A stretch of DNA of 64,000 nucleotides from Pontibacter sp. E15-1 (GTDB lineage: Bacteria > Bacteroidota > Bacteroidia > Cytophagales > Hymenobacteraceae), in contig NZ_JAKVIR010000016.1 in NCBI RefSeq assembly GCF_022601975.1, positions 89,928-153,927 on the forward strand. The letters run 5' to 3'. A model generated the notes under the pieces. The model was not told the origin of the DNA. It ran no database searches and was given only the letters and a program-made list of their open reading frames with translations. Positions 34,672-45,968 of this stretch are shown piece by piece (within the stretch, counting starts at the first letter, position 1; the number at the start of each line of letters is the position of its first letter). The position numbers were made by a program, and so were the translations under genes.

Positions 34672-37600
34672 ATGAAAGAATCTGTTACAGAAAAAAGAAG
34701 ACTCTCCTTATTTAAGGGGGTTTTAATGCTGATGCTGCTCGGACTGATGTCCCTGACTGTTTCAGCACAAAACGCTGCTATCTCCGGAAAGGTGTTAGAT
34801 GAAAATGGAGAGGCCTTGCCAGGCGCAAGCGTAGTTGAAAAGGGCACCACCAACGGGACGACGACGGATGTAGACGGGAATTTTAATTTGCCGCTGACCA
34901 CACCCACACCCACCCTTCTGGTGTCATTCATTGGGTTTCAGCAGCAATCGTTTGACGTGGGCAACCGGAGTAATTTGACGATTACCCTGAAAACAGATAT
35001 GAAGGCCCTGCAGGAAGTAGTGGTAGTAGGGTATGGCACGCAAAAGAAGGCAACGCTTACCGGCGCTGTAGAGCAGGTGAATGCCGAGGCGTTCCAGAGC
35101 CAGGCGATCAACAGCCCTGTCGTTGCGCTGCAGGGACAGACACCTGGCTTGCTCGTGCAACGCAACAGCGGAAGAGTGGGATTTCAAGGTAATGGAGAAT
35201 CTGCCGGAGAAGTTTCTATCCGTGGCGTTACTTCTATTAATGGGGGTAATGTGCTATACGTTATCGATGGGGTGATTTCTAGCGCGACGGAGTTTTACAA
35301 CATCAACCCCAACGATATTGAATCAGTATCGGTGCTTAAAGACGGTGCTGCCGCTATCTATGGTTCCAGAGCTGCGAACGGCGTGTTGGTGATCAATACC
35401 AAGAAGGGATCTGGGAAAATGTCTGTCGAATACAACGGTAGCTACAGATTGAAAAGCATAGGCATCCAGCCACCGGCGCCAAGCATGCAGGAGTATGCGT
35501 CTGTGTTTTTGGATGCTGTGCGTGCCGAGGGAAGAGTTGACGCGGACGGCAACAGCATTATAGACTACAAGCAATGGGGCTCAGAGCAAACCCTGCTTGA
35601 CATGATAGACGGTAAAAGCCAGTACTATACCACTGCTGTTTCTGGCTGGGGAGACAACGGACGCGTTTACATGGCGCCAGCGAACAGGTTTGACGAGATG
35701 TATGGCGATGCGCACTCATTTCAGCACAATTTGTCTATCTCTGGTTCAACTGAAAAGACCAGATATAGATTGTCCGGTAATTTCTCTGACGATGTAGGCG
35801 CTTTGAAATTAGCCTATGATGGGCAAAAGCAATATACCTTCAGGCTTAACCTGGATCAGGAGCTGACAGATTGGTTAAGTTTAGATGTGGGAGTGTCTCA
35901 CCAGACAATAAATCAGGAAAGCCCTTCTTCTGGATGGGGATGGACTGCAATTGGTAACGACCCGCCTGTTTTTCCGGCCTACAACTCAAAAGGGCAATGG
36001 TATGCCAACTTCGGAATTGGTAACAGAAATGCCACCGGGTCATTGGTAGATGGAGGTAAAGAGGAATCCACAAACAACATCACCAAGATCAATTTAGGTT
36101 TTACCGCTCGGATATTGGAAGGCTTAGACTTTAGACTTCTTGCCTCAATCAGAAACTCTGACCAAGAATACAAGCGTTACACGCTGGATGTGCCTTTATA
36201 CACTTGGGAAGGCGATTTTGTGCAAAGTGCAAATCCCAACCCAAGCGTTGAAGAAACCAGAAGAAGCGGCTTGTATGAGCTGTATAATAGCTACCTGACA
36301 TACACCAAAACCCTGGGCGATGGCCACAACTTTAAAGTGATGGGTGGTATAACTGCCGAACTGGATAGAACAAGCCAGCTGCAGGTAGGCAGACAAAACA
36401 TAGAAGATTTGGGTATCTATAATGTGTTTTTAGCGAATGGGAACATCTCAGTAGGAAGTGGAAACTTCGATAGAAACTCAGGCTTTTATTCTTACATGTC
36501 AAGAGCCAACTACGATTATAAAGGAAGATACCTGTTGGAGGTTTTAGGCAGGTCAGATGCTTCATCCAGGTTTGCTGATGGATACAAATGGCAAAGTTAT
36601 TTTGGCGGATCTGCAGGGTGGGTAATCACGGAGGAGAACTTCTTTGAGAAGAACCCAATTTTAAGCTTTTTGAAATTGAAGGCCAGTTATGCCCAAATGG
36701 GTAGCACAGCAGGCATCGGAAACCACGACTATGTATCAACCATCGGATTTGGGCTAACTCCTTTTGGATATTCTCCAGCATTGCAGCCTACAGCCAGAGT
36801 AGGTGCCATCACCACCAATGAGAGAACCTGGGAAAGAGTAGCAATGACAAACCTGGGTACGGAGTTTTCGCTTTTAGATCACAAGCTTTCAGGCTCTTTT
36901 GACTACTTCATCAAAGACAACCCGAATATGCTGGCGTCAAAAAACTATTGGGCGATCATCGGAGGGGAAGAGCCGACAGAGAATATCGGACATCTGAGAA
37001 CCCAGGGCTGGGAAGCCGTATTAGGCTGGCAAGACCAAATTGGAGAGGTTAGGTATGGCGTCTCTGTGAATATGGGCGATGCGCGCAACGAGTTAATCTC
37101 GCTGGAAGGTGCCGGAAAATGGGTGGCAGGACTTAACGACCCGAGTGCTGGTAACATGAGAGAAGGGTATCCTTTAAACTCATATTGGATGTATGAGACC
37201 GCTGGATTTTTCCAGTCGCAAGAGGAAGTGAACGCTTATTTGTCGCAGTATGAAGGCGGAGAACTGCCAAAAGGAAATGCCACGCTGAGACCAGGCGATG
37301 TCATCAAAGTGGACCGTGACGGCAATGGCGTCATCAGAGCGGTATCCGAAGAAGGGGGAGACTTAAAGTATATGGGTGACGCTGCTCCTCACTACTACTA
37401 TGGCTTCAACTCCAATCTGTCCTGGAAAGGCATTGATTTGACAGCCAACTTCTATGGCGTATTACAGCAAAACATCGAGCGAGTTGGGCATTTGGCTTAT
37501 CCGTTCAGAGCGCATTGGGCTAACCAAACGCCACAGTTCTTAGGCAAAACCTGGACAGAGGATAACCCAGGCGCAGAGTTTCCGAGAGCAACGATCGAGG

Positions 37601-37872
37601 CTTCCAGAGCAAACTACAACTGGGCAAGCAATGACTACAGATTGCAGAACAACAGATACCTGCGTCTGAAGACGTTGATCGTTGGGTATACCCTGCCAGC
37701 GGCGCTTACAAGTAAGATTCATACCCAAAGCATAAGGATTTATTTCTCAGGAAATGACCTATGGGAAGCAACTAGCTTGGATGATGGGTACGATCCGGAG
37801 ATGAGTACTAGTGCCACGACGGTATATCCTTTTATGAGATCTTATGCATTCGGTATAAGCGCTAAGTTTTAA
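34672..37872 (+). CDS. susC: SusC-like TonB-dependent outer-membrane glycan transporter
   Basis: Outer-membrane barrel of 1066 residues. After the signal peptide (ending VSAQ) comes a carboxypeptidase-regulatory-like domain (GKVLDENGEALPGASVVEKG, about 35-115), then the TonB box region EVVVVGYGTQKKATLTGAV, plug domain with VSIRGVTSINGGNVLYVIDG and VLKDGAAAIYGSRAANGV, and a beta-barrel ending in aromatic YAFGISAKF. Length and order are standard for SusC. With SusD 18 bases downstream it forms the importer of oligosaccharides from the sulfated polysaccharide. Preceded by the conserved 31-bp element, so likely induced by the HTCS. Confidence 0.97.
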   Translation: MKESVTEKRRLSLFKGVLMLMLLGLMSLTVSAQNAAISGKVLDENGEALPGASVVEKGTTNGTTTDVDGNFNLPLTTPTPTLLVSFIGFQQQSFDVGNRSNLTITLKTDMKALQEVVVVGYGTQKKATLTGAVEQVNAEAFQSQAINSPVVALQGQTPGLLVQRNSGRVGFQGNGESAGEVSIRGVTSINGGNVLYVIDGVISSATEFYNINPNDIESVSVLKDGAAAIYGSRAANGVLVINTKKGSGKMSVEYNGSYRLKSIGIQPPAPSMQEYASVFLDAVRAEGRVDADGNSIIDYKQWGSEQTLLDMIDGKSQYYTTAVSGWGDNGRVYMAPANRFDEMYGDAHSFQHNLSISGSTEKTRYRLSGNFSDDVGALKLAYDGQKQYTFRLNLDQELTDWLSLDVGVSHQTINQESPSSGWGWTAIGNDPPVFPAYNSKGQWYANFGIGNRNATGSLVDGGKEESTNNITKINLGFTARILEGLDFRLLASIRNSDQEYKRYTLDVPLYTWEGDFVQSANPNPSVEETRRSGLYELYNSYLTYTKTLGDGHNFKVMGGITAELDRTSQLQVGRQNIEDLGIYNVFLANGNISVGSGNFDRNSGFYSYMSRANYDYKGRYLLEVLGRSDASSRFADGYKWQSYFGGSAGWVITEENFFEKNPILSFLKLKASYAQMGSTAGIGNHDYVSTIGFGLTPFGYSPALQPTARVGAITTNERTWERVAMTNLGTEFSLLDHKLSGSFDYFIKDNPNMLASKNYWAIIGGEEPTENIGHLRTQGWEAVLGWQDQIGEVRYGVSVNMGDARNELISLEGAGKWVAGLNDPSAGNMREGYPLNSYWMYETAGFFQSQEEVNAYLSQYEGGELPKGNATLRPGDVIKVDRDGNGVIRAVSEEGGDLKYMGDAAPHYYYGFNSNLSWKGIDLTANFYGVLQQNIERVGHLAYPFRAHWANQTPQFLGKTWTEDNPGAEFPRATIEASRANYNWASNDYRLQNNRYLRLKTLIVGYTLPAALTSKIHTQSIRIYFSGNDLWEATSLDDGYDPEMSTSATTVYPFMRSYAFGISAKF

Positions 37873-37890
37873 TTATAAAGACGAAACGAC

Positions 37891-39693
37891 ATGAAGAATA
37901 TTAGAAATATTGTGATGGCTGGCATGCTCATCGTGGCAGGCGGTTGCCAAGAAAGGTTTATTGACCTGGAACCAAAAGATTCATACACAGAAGCTGTTTA
38001 TTTTGCCACCCCAGAGCATTTCGAATACGCTGCCAATAAATTACATGAAAATTTAGTGGGATGGCGAGACATCAGGGGAGCAGGCCTGCCTAGCGCCTAC
38101 AACACATCCTATGCAGATTGGTTGGATCTGGGCACAGACCTGACTGCTTTGCCACAAGACTACGGTCGCGGAGTTTTAACTCCCTCTAACATAGACCCCT
38201 ACTGGACAAGCCATTACTATTTCTTGAGAGATGCCAATATCTTAATCAAGAAAGCATCTGAGTATGATGGAGATCAGGCAGATATAAGTCACTATGTGGC
38301 CACTGCACACTTTTTCAGGGCATACCACCATTATGAGTTAATGGTCCGGTTTGGAGGGGTGCCGCTTTCGCTGGATGTATATGAACTGAAGGATGAGATT
38401 TTAAACACTGGTAAAAGAAACAGCAGGTACGAAGTGTTTGCTCAGGTTTTGCAAGACTTAGACGCAGCTATCGCCGGGCTTCCTGCAGAGGTTGAAGTTG
38501 GTGACGCAAACAAGGGTAAGATCAGTAGAGAGGGGGCAAAGGCATTGAAAGCGAGAGCGCTTTTGTTTGAGGCCACCTGGGAGAAGTACGTGGGCACCAG
38601 CACTGACGGGGACGGTGTTTCTGTAGGAGCGGGTTCTGAAAAGCCAAATGGCTATCCTTCTGTAAACGATATGCTTACCGGGGCCATTGAATTGTCTTCA
38701 GACGTGATCAACAACGGCCCTTACGAGCTTTGGAACCACAATGCTGACCTGGACAACCTGAGCAGTTATTACTTGTTCAATATCGATGGTTCTGCATCCA
38801 ATCCAGCGGGTCTGACCAAGCTTTCCAACAGGGAGTTCATCATTCAGGGCATCTACGATGTGGACGTTCGAAGAACGAACACTAACCTCAGCCACGTAGT
38901 GGCGGGGCGTTTGTCTCCTACCAGAAAAATGCTGGATATGTTTTTGGCCACGGATGGTTTGCCAATCAGCAAGTCTCCTCTTTTTCAGGGGTATAACACG
39001 GTGGATGATGAGTTGCAGAACAGAGATTATCGCATGAGCGCATATTTTGACAATATACCGGAAGATGGCTCTCCCGCATTAGGCTCCCAATCTCTATCAA
39101 ACTCAGGTGTGGGAATTACAAATCGAAAGCATGAGGCATTTGATTACCCTAAGTACAGGTCTCAAGGTCAGGAATCTCAGAATTTCCCATACTTGCGGTT
39201 AGCTGAATTGTACCTGATCTATGCGGAAGCGCTGTATGAGCGAGACGGAGCGATAAGTGATGTTGATCTAAACCTTTCAATAAACCTGCTAAGAGAAAGA
39301 GCAGGAGTTGCCCCTTTGACAAATTCTTTTGCAGCTGCGAATGGATTGGATATGGGAGAGGAGATCAGAAGAGAGAGAACGATTGAACTGTACGGCGAGA
39401 ACAGCAGATACAACGATCTGAAACGTTGGGGTATTGCTGAGGAAGTACTGAGTGCGACTGTATATGGTCCAGTTATCGAAGGCACCGTGTATGAATCAAA
39501 CCCAAGTCTTTATAAGCCTGGTTACTTCCTGTATGGTGAAGAGAAAATCACTACCGGCGCTGGATCCCAGTTAAGTACAGTGGTGCTAGACCCCGCGTCT
39601 ATTCGAAACTTCACCAGAACGGATTACCTGTTCTCGATTCCGCAGGAAGATTTGCAAATCACTTCCGAATTGCTCCAAAATCCTGGATGGTAA
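37891..39693 (+). CDS. susD: SusD-like surface glycan-binding lipoprotein
   Basis: Outer-membrane lipoprotein of 600 residues with lipobox VAGGC after a short signal (MKNIRNIVMAGMLIVAGGC). Typical SusD features are present: FIDLEPKDSYTEA near the N-terminus, ATAHFFRAYHHYELMVRFGGVPL in the TPR-like helices, EGAKALKARALLFEA, and FPYLRLAELYLIYAEALYE with RRERTIELYGENSRYNDLKRWG near the C-terminus. It caps the SusC barrel and binds glycan. No third surface lipoprotein of the SusE/F type follows; the next 397 bases have no convincing gene. Confidence 0.96.
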   Translation: MKNIRNIVMAGMLIVAGGCQERFIDLEPKDSYTEAVYFATPEHFEYAANKLHENLVGWRDIRGAGLPSAYNTSYADWLDLGTDLTALPQDYGRGVLTPSNIDPYWTSHYYFLRDANILIKKASEYDGDQADISHYVATAHFFRAYHHYELMVRFGGVPLSLDVYELKDEILNTGKRNSRYEVFAQVLQDLDAAIAGLPAEVEVGDANKGKISREGAKALKARALLFEATWEKYVGTSTDGDGVSVGAGSEKPNGYPSVNDMLTGAIELSSDVINNGPYELWNHNADLDNLSSYYLFNIDGSASNPAGLTKLSNREFIIQGIYDVDVRRTNTNLSHVVAGRLSPTRKMLDMFLATDGLPISKSPLFQGYNTVDDELQNRDYRMSAYFDNIPEDGSPALGSQSLSNSGVGITNRKHEAFDYPKYRSQGQESQNFPYLRLAELYLIYAEALYERDGAISDVDLNLSINLLRERAGVAPLTNSFAAANGLDMGEEIRRERTIELYGENSRYNDLKRWGIAEEVLSATVYGPVIEGTVYESNPSLYKPGYFLYGEEKITTGAGSQLSTVVLDPASIRNFTRTDYLFSIPQEDLQITSELLQNPGW

Positions 39694-40090
39694 TTGCTGT
39701 TGACTACTTGATGAAAAAAGCTAAAGCACATTTTATTTCATTGAGCAATCGGCATCATGTCGATGCTGGTTGAAGAGGCATATGCGGCATGTCGGCTCAA
39801 AGCTGGCATGCCGTATATACTTATACCTAAGCATGACCGCCTGTGACGATCTCCCGAAGACAGGTAAGCTCAATATGAAAACCAGGCGCTCGCGCTTTGC
39901 TTATGCCTGTTGTAGTTGTTTTGATGCTACCTGGACTTATCAGCAGGAAACTGATTAAGCTTTGCGGATAAGGATGAGTTGCGAAGAACATATACAAAAC
40001 TGACATCGGTTCTAGATCGGGGCAGTTTATACCCCTGCATACCTCACGAAAGGATTTCGCCCATTTGAAATCCAACAACACCAAGTATTT
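39694..40090. other. Intergenic stretch after SusD
   Basis: About 400 bases without an accepted gene. One frame contains LYLSMTACDDLPKTG, which looks like a decayed lipobox of a surface lipoprotein, but nothing downstream supports a protein family. It may be the relic of a third glycan-binding lipoprotein gene. Confidence 0.3.
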
Positions 40091-42757
40091 ATGAAACGAA
40101 AACTTTGCTTGCTGTTCCTCTTGTTTGGTCTAATAGGCATGGCCTCCGGACAAACAGTGAAGAAAGGCCCGCACCCTGTATTGTTTGCCGGGGATGATGA
40201 CCGGAAGGACATCTCTGCTAAAATAAAGGCGGAGGAATGGGCCGGGAAAAGCTGGCAACACATATTGAATGAAATCGATCCGCATGTAAACCGGCATCAA
40301 ACTGACCCGGAGTGGATCGTGTCTCGCCTGGCCATGTACTGGAAAGACGGCGAGCGGTATACCCAGTGCTACATTGCAGGGCAAAATTGGGACTACGGCA
40401 AGGGGAATGCTCCTGTGCCTACCGTCCGGCTTCCGGGCATGCGAAAGTGGAATGACTACAACAATGTGCCCCTGGAAGACCGCACCCCATACAACGCGAC
40501 AGGTGATATGTTAGGAGTCAGCCGCTCGTCAGGCGACACCACTCCGGTACTGGTGCCTTACAAGGAATCCGGGCATATGATCCGTAGCAACAACAAAGAA
40601 ATCCTTGAACTGGCAGAGAAGGCCGCATTTGCCTACTACATCACGCAGGAGGAAAAGTACGCCAAATTCTCATCCGATATTTTGTGGACATGGTTGCTGG
40701 GCACCTACTATATGGAGCCACCCCTGGATCCGAAGGAGTCTACTAACGGACCAGGAGGATACAAGCCCGGAGGCATCATGGGGTACTACGATTATGAGGT
40801 GATCCATGACGATCGGCAGGAGCCTGCGGCTATGGCCTATGATTTTTTGCATGATTACATGAATGAAAATCCGCATGCCCATTTGCAGCAGCTTGGTATG
40901 TCGGCGACGGATCTGGCCGGGACCGTATTCAAGCGATTTATCGAGATAGGCCTGGTACGAGGAGGGGCCAAAGGCAACTGGAATGTAAACCGTTATCGCC
41001 ACCTTATACCGAGCATGCTCGTGCTCGAATCTAACGGGTATTACCCCGATGGGAAAGGGCGTGAGCACTATATCCCTTATTATACCGAAATATCGCGGGA
41101 GCAACATGCGGCTTTGCCGGAGATTATAAAAGTTTATAGTCCTGATACCGGCCTATGGCCAGAGTCTCCTGGGTATGCATCAGGTATGATCGGCGCGTTG
41201 TTGCAAATGGCAATGCCCCTTTATCGGGCCGGGGTCAACACAGTGGGGGATAACCCTATCATCCAGAAGGCGGCCATGGCCAACCTGGGCTGGCTGGATG
41301 CACGGGGCAACCTGGTGGTGTTTGGCGATATGCGCGGCGGGCCCTTGGGGTTCGAGGTGTTTGAGCGTCTGCTTACCTATTACAAGTGGGAGGGCAACAC
41401 GGAAGATGCTCAGAAAATAGAGGCAGTCCTGAGCAAAGGCATCCAGTCAGGACTGTATGATCGGTCCGAGTCGGACTGGCGAAGCATCATTCTGAACCAG
41501 CCCTTGAACACCGACAACAACACGTTGCCCTATCACCGGGCAGCTTATTCGCGTTTTCACCGGCATCTGATCATGCGAAACGGAAACGACGAAGAAAACG
41601 GCATGATGTTCACGTTGTACGGAGGTATGAAAGGCAGCCACCTCTCGTCCAATGGCCTGGCCTGGCAGTTTTATGGCAAAGGGTGGGCACTTGCACCAGA
41701 CGGGGCAGCGTATGAATCGTACTGGACGCCGGACATGAACTACTACAGTGGGCCTGTGGCCAGCAATACCATTGTGCAAGGCTATAGTGCAGGTGAAATC
41801 ACGGTCAATGCCATGGAGCCGACTGTTCCGGAAGGGCAGCTTTACAACGATAAAGTGGTTTTAGAGAATATTTCCTTTGCGGATGTGTCTGCCAATGAAA
41901 AGCGCAGGTTGATTGCCATGATCCGCACGTCGCCTACTACGGGCTATTACGTGGATATTTTCCGGTCAGATCTGGATGAAAACGACTACCTGCACCATAA
42001 CCTGGGCAATACACTGACCCTGCAAAATGTAGCTGGGAGTAAACTTCCGCTCACCGAAACTGAAATCCCGAACGCAGCGCACAAGGCTTATTCTTTCTTT
42101 GAAGGTATAAAATCTGCGGAGTATAACGAGGATTTCAAGGCCACCTGGACGATAGATGAAGTTACCCCTGCCTTGAATGTAGACATGTGGATGATGGGAC
42201 AGAAAGGCCGTACGCTCTACCAGCTAGACGCGCCACCCACTACGCTCAAGCCGCATTTAACCCCTGGTGAGGTAAACAAGAGCCCGCACACCACACCCAC
42301 ACTGCTGGTAAGGCAAAAAGGAAACAATGCCGCCAAAAATCCATTTGTAGGGGTTTTTGAGGCGTACGAAGGGGCTGATAAATCCATAGAATCCATCACC
42401 CCCTTGAAGGCAACAGAGAACATGGTGAGCTTGGAGGTCACTTCCAAGAACTCAAGGCAACTACTGTTTAATGCCACGGATGATGCCGAATATCAGGTTG
42501 AAAAGAAGAATACGTTTCAAGGCACTTTTGGTGTGGTCTCCTATAACGATAAGGATCTGGCATACCTCTACCTGGGCAACGGCAGGAAACTGCAGCACGG
42601 CAAATACATGCTGGAGGCAATCAAGGACAATGTGAATGCGTCGCTTAGGCTGGAAGGCGGCAAAGTGTATTACAGCGCTGATCAGCCGATCCGGATTAAG
42701 CTCAGAAAAGGGAAGGCCAAAGAGTACCCGGCAGGCTATGATCAGGTAATCAAGTAA
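40091..42757 (+). CDS. Heparinase II/III-type polysaccharide lyase-like protein
   Basis: Secreted protein of 888 residues; signal peptide MKRKLCLLFLLFGLIGMASGQ. The N-terminal half is helix-rich with an alpha/alpha toroid pattern (AFAYYITQEEKYAKFSSDIL, GNWNVNRYRHLIPSMLVLES, LWPESPGYASGMIGALLQMA); the region from about 500 is a beta-sandwich as in heparinase II/III-like lyases (FTLYGGMKGSHLSSNGLAWQFYGKGWALAPDG). Such lyases split uronic-acid glycosidic bonds by beta-elimination. I recall similar proteins in PL families acting on ulvan, heparan or chondroitin, but the exact family is not determinable here. Five bases separate it from the next sulfatase gene. Confidence 0.78.
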   Translation: MKRKLCLLFLLFGLIGMASGQTVKKGPHPVLFAGDDDRKDISAKIKAEEWAGKSWQHILNEIDPHVNRHQTDPEWIVSRLAMYWKDGERYTQCYIAGQNWDYGKGNAPVPTVRLPGMRKWNDYNNVPLEDRTPYNATGDMLGVSRSSGDTTPVLVPYKESGHMIRSNNKEILELAEKAAFAYYITQEEKYAKFSSDILWTWLLGTYYMEPPLDPKESTNGPGGYKPGGIMGYYDYEVIHDDRQEPAAMAYDFLHDYMNENPHAHLQQLGMSATDLAGTVFKRFIEIGLVRGGAKGNWNVNRYRHLIPSMLVLESNGYYPDGKGREHYIPYYTEISREQHAALPEIIKVYSPDTGLWPESPGYASGMIGALLQMAMPLYRAGVNTVGDNPIIQKAAMANLGWLDARGNLVVFGDMRGGPLGFEVFERLLTYYKWEGNTEDAQKIEAVLSKGIQSGLYDRSESDWRSIILNQPLNTDNNTLPYHRAAYSRFHRHLIMRNGNDEENGMMFTLYGGMKGSHLSSNGLAWQFYGKGWALAPDGAAYESYWTPDMNYYSGPVASNTIVQGYSAGEITVNAMEPTVPEGQLYNDKVVLENISFADVSANEKRRLIAMIRTSPTTGYYVDIFRSDLDENDYLHHNLGNTLTLQNVAGSKLPLTETEIPNAAHKAYSFFEGIKSAEYNEDFKATWTIDEVTPALNVDMWMMGQKGRTLYQLDAPPTTLKPHLTPGEVNKSPHTTPTLLVRQKGNNAAKNPFVGVFEAYEGADKSIESITPLKATENMVSLEVTSKNSRQLLFNATDDAEYQVEKKNTFQGTFGVVSYNDKDLAYLYLGNGRKLQHGKYMLEAIKDNVNASLRLEGGKVYYSADQPIRIKLRKGKAKEYPAGYDQVIK

Positions 42758-42761
42758 TAAG

Positions 42762-44246
42762 ATGATAACAATGGATATACGAAAAAGAATCAGAACGTTT
42801 TTGTTAGTGTTTGGGTGCCTGCTGCTGTTTTCAGTTTGCAAAGCGCAGGAAAAAAAGCGCCCGAATTTCCTGTTCGTTTTAATAGATGACCAATCTCCTT
42901 TTGATCTGAAACTATACGATCGAACCTCTATTCTGGAAACCCCGACCATTGATAAGCTGGCTGAGCAGGGAATGGTATTTGAGAGTGTGCGGCACATGGG
43001 GTCGATGAATGGTGCTGTGTGTACGCCCTCCCGGCACATGATCATGACTGGGCGGACGCTATGGCATTTGCCGCCCAGCGCGGAGTTTCAACAGCAGACA
43101 GGTTTTCATCCATTGGATACCATGACCATCGGTGCGATATTCAACCGGGCCGGATACAGCACCATGCGCACCTGCAAAGAGGGCAATTCATACCCTGGTG
43201 CCAACAGGCAGTTTACCGTGGTGAAAGACAAGACGAAGCGGGGCGGTACCGAGGAAAGCGGCAGTGCCTGGCATGCGGAGCAGGTATTAACATACCTGGG
43301 AGAGCGGGAGCAGGCTGACAAAAAAGACCCCTTCTTCATCTATTTTGGGTTTTCACATCCGCACGATCCCCGCAACGGGACTCCGGATTTGCTGGACAAA
43401 TATGGGGCTATCAACCACAAGGACGAAGAGACGATTCCTCCGGCAAATCCCAGGCAGCCGGCCTTGCCAGCGAACTATCTGCCAGCCCACCCCTTTCATC
43501 ACGGGCACCCAGACCTCCGGGATGAAACGCGTGTGAGTGGCGTATGGGAACGCCGGGATGAAAATACCGTGCGAAATGAGTTGGGGCGCGACTTTGCCTG
43601 CTCCGAAAACATAGACACCCAGTTAGACAGGGTGCTTCAAAAGCTGGAGGCAATGGGAGAGTTGGAGAATACCTACATCATCTATACCTCTGACCACGGT
43701 ATGGCTATGGGGAGGCATGGCCTGGTAGGTAAGCAAAACCTCTATGAGCATACCTGGCGGGTTCCTTTTATAGTAAAAGGCCCCGGAATCAAGCCAGGAA
43801 CCAGAGTGGAAGGAAATATTTACTTGCTTGACTTACTCCCGACCTTTTGCGAACTGGCTGGAATCAAGACTCCCGAAACAGTACAAGGTGAAAGTTTTGT
43901 GCCTGTGTTGAAAGGCGAAAAGCAGACCATTAGGGAGGTGCAGTATGGGGTGTATAACGGAGGCACAAAACCGGGTATACGCACGGTCAAGAAGGGGGAT
44001 TGGAAACTAATCAAATACGATGTGATGGATGGAGCAGTGAGAGAAACCCAACTTTTCAATCTGGCGCAGAACCCAAATGAGTACTTGGCTGAACACAAAA
44101 AATCCGGGAATGAGATGCTCACAGACCTGGCCGAAAACCCGAAGTACGCCGCCAAACTGCGAGAGATGGAGGCTTTACTGCTCGAGCAAATGAAGCTACA
44201 TGATGACCCTTACACGCTTTGGGATCAACCTCGTGTCAGTAAATAG
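42762..44246 (+). CDS. S1 family sulfatase
   Basis: Secreted sulfatase of 494 residues, signal peptide ending KAQEK (ATG at 42762 or 42771). The formylglycine motif CTPSR has Cys87 in SMNGAVCTPSRHMIMTGR; metal ligands are in LIDDQSPFDL and SDHGMAMGRHGLVGKQNLYE. The segment AWHAEQVLTYLGER followed by SHPHDPRNGTPDLLDKYG suggests a subfamily distinct from those in the left block. The substrate position is unknown; together with the lyase five bases upstream it probably desulfates the uronate- or fucose-bearing chain. Followed by a 253-base gap without a recognised gene. Confidence 0.9.
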   Translation: MITMDIRKRIRTFLLVFGCLLLFSVCKAQEKKRPNFLFVLIDDQSPFDLKLYDRTSILETPTIDKLAEQGMVFESVRHMGSMNGAVCTPSRHMIMTGRTLWHLPPSAEFQQQTGFHPLDTMTIGAIFNRAGYSTMRTCKEGNSYPGANRQFTVVKDKTKRGGTEESGSAWHAEQVLTYLGEREQADKKDPFFIYFGFSHPHDPRNGTPDLLDKYGAINHKDEETIPPANPRQPALPANYLPAHPFHHGHPDLRDETRVSGVWERRDENTVRNELGRDFACSENIDTQLDRVLQKLEAMGELENTYIIYTSDHGMAMGRHGLVGKQNLYEHTWRVPFIVKGPGIKPGTRVEGNIYLLDLLPTFCELAGIKTPETVQGESFVPVLKGEKQTIREVQYGVYNGGTKPGIRTVKKGDWKLIKYDVMDGAVRETQLFNLAQNPNEYLAEHKKSGNEMLTDLAENPKYAAKLREMEALLLEQMKLHDDPYTLWDQPRVSK

Positions 44247-44499
44247 CACCAAAAGAGCTGAAGGGCCATAGTTTAAATGAAAAGGCTCATGATTTACCTG
44301 TCTTGACACAGCAAGAAGTTACTATTGTATAGGGAGTTGGTGGGAGCGTATTTTAACTCGCGTCCTCAACTTCCCTGAGTATAAAGAAAGTCGGGTATGG
44401 TACACAGGAATAGGGTATAAAACAGAAGTTTTTCGGAGTCGGAATTCTTTAGGCGGAATATAGGATGCAGCAAATCAAAGGGTACATAAAGAATAACAC

Positions 44500-45948
<1,449 letters not shown>

Positions 45949-45968
45949 TGCAGTAAAGAAAACCTAAC

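Noticed and set aside
39770..39958. Lipobox-like TACDD stretch after SusD, suggestive of a surface lipoprotein
   Set aside because: Hydrophobic leader is poor and the following residues resemble no SusE/F or glycan-binding family; kept only as a note on the gap.
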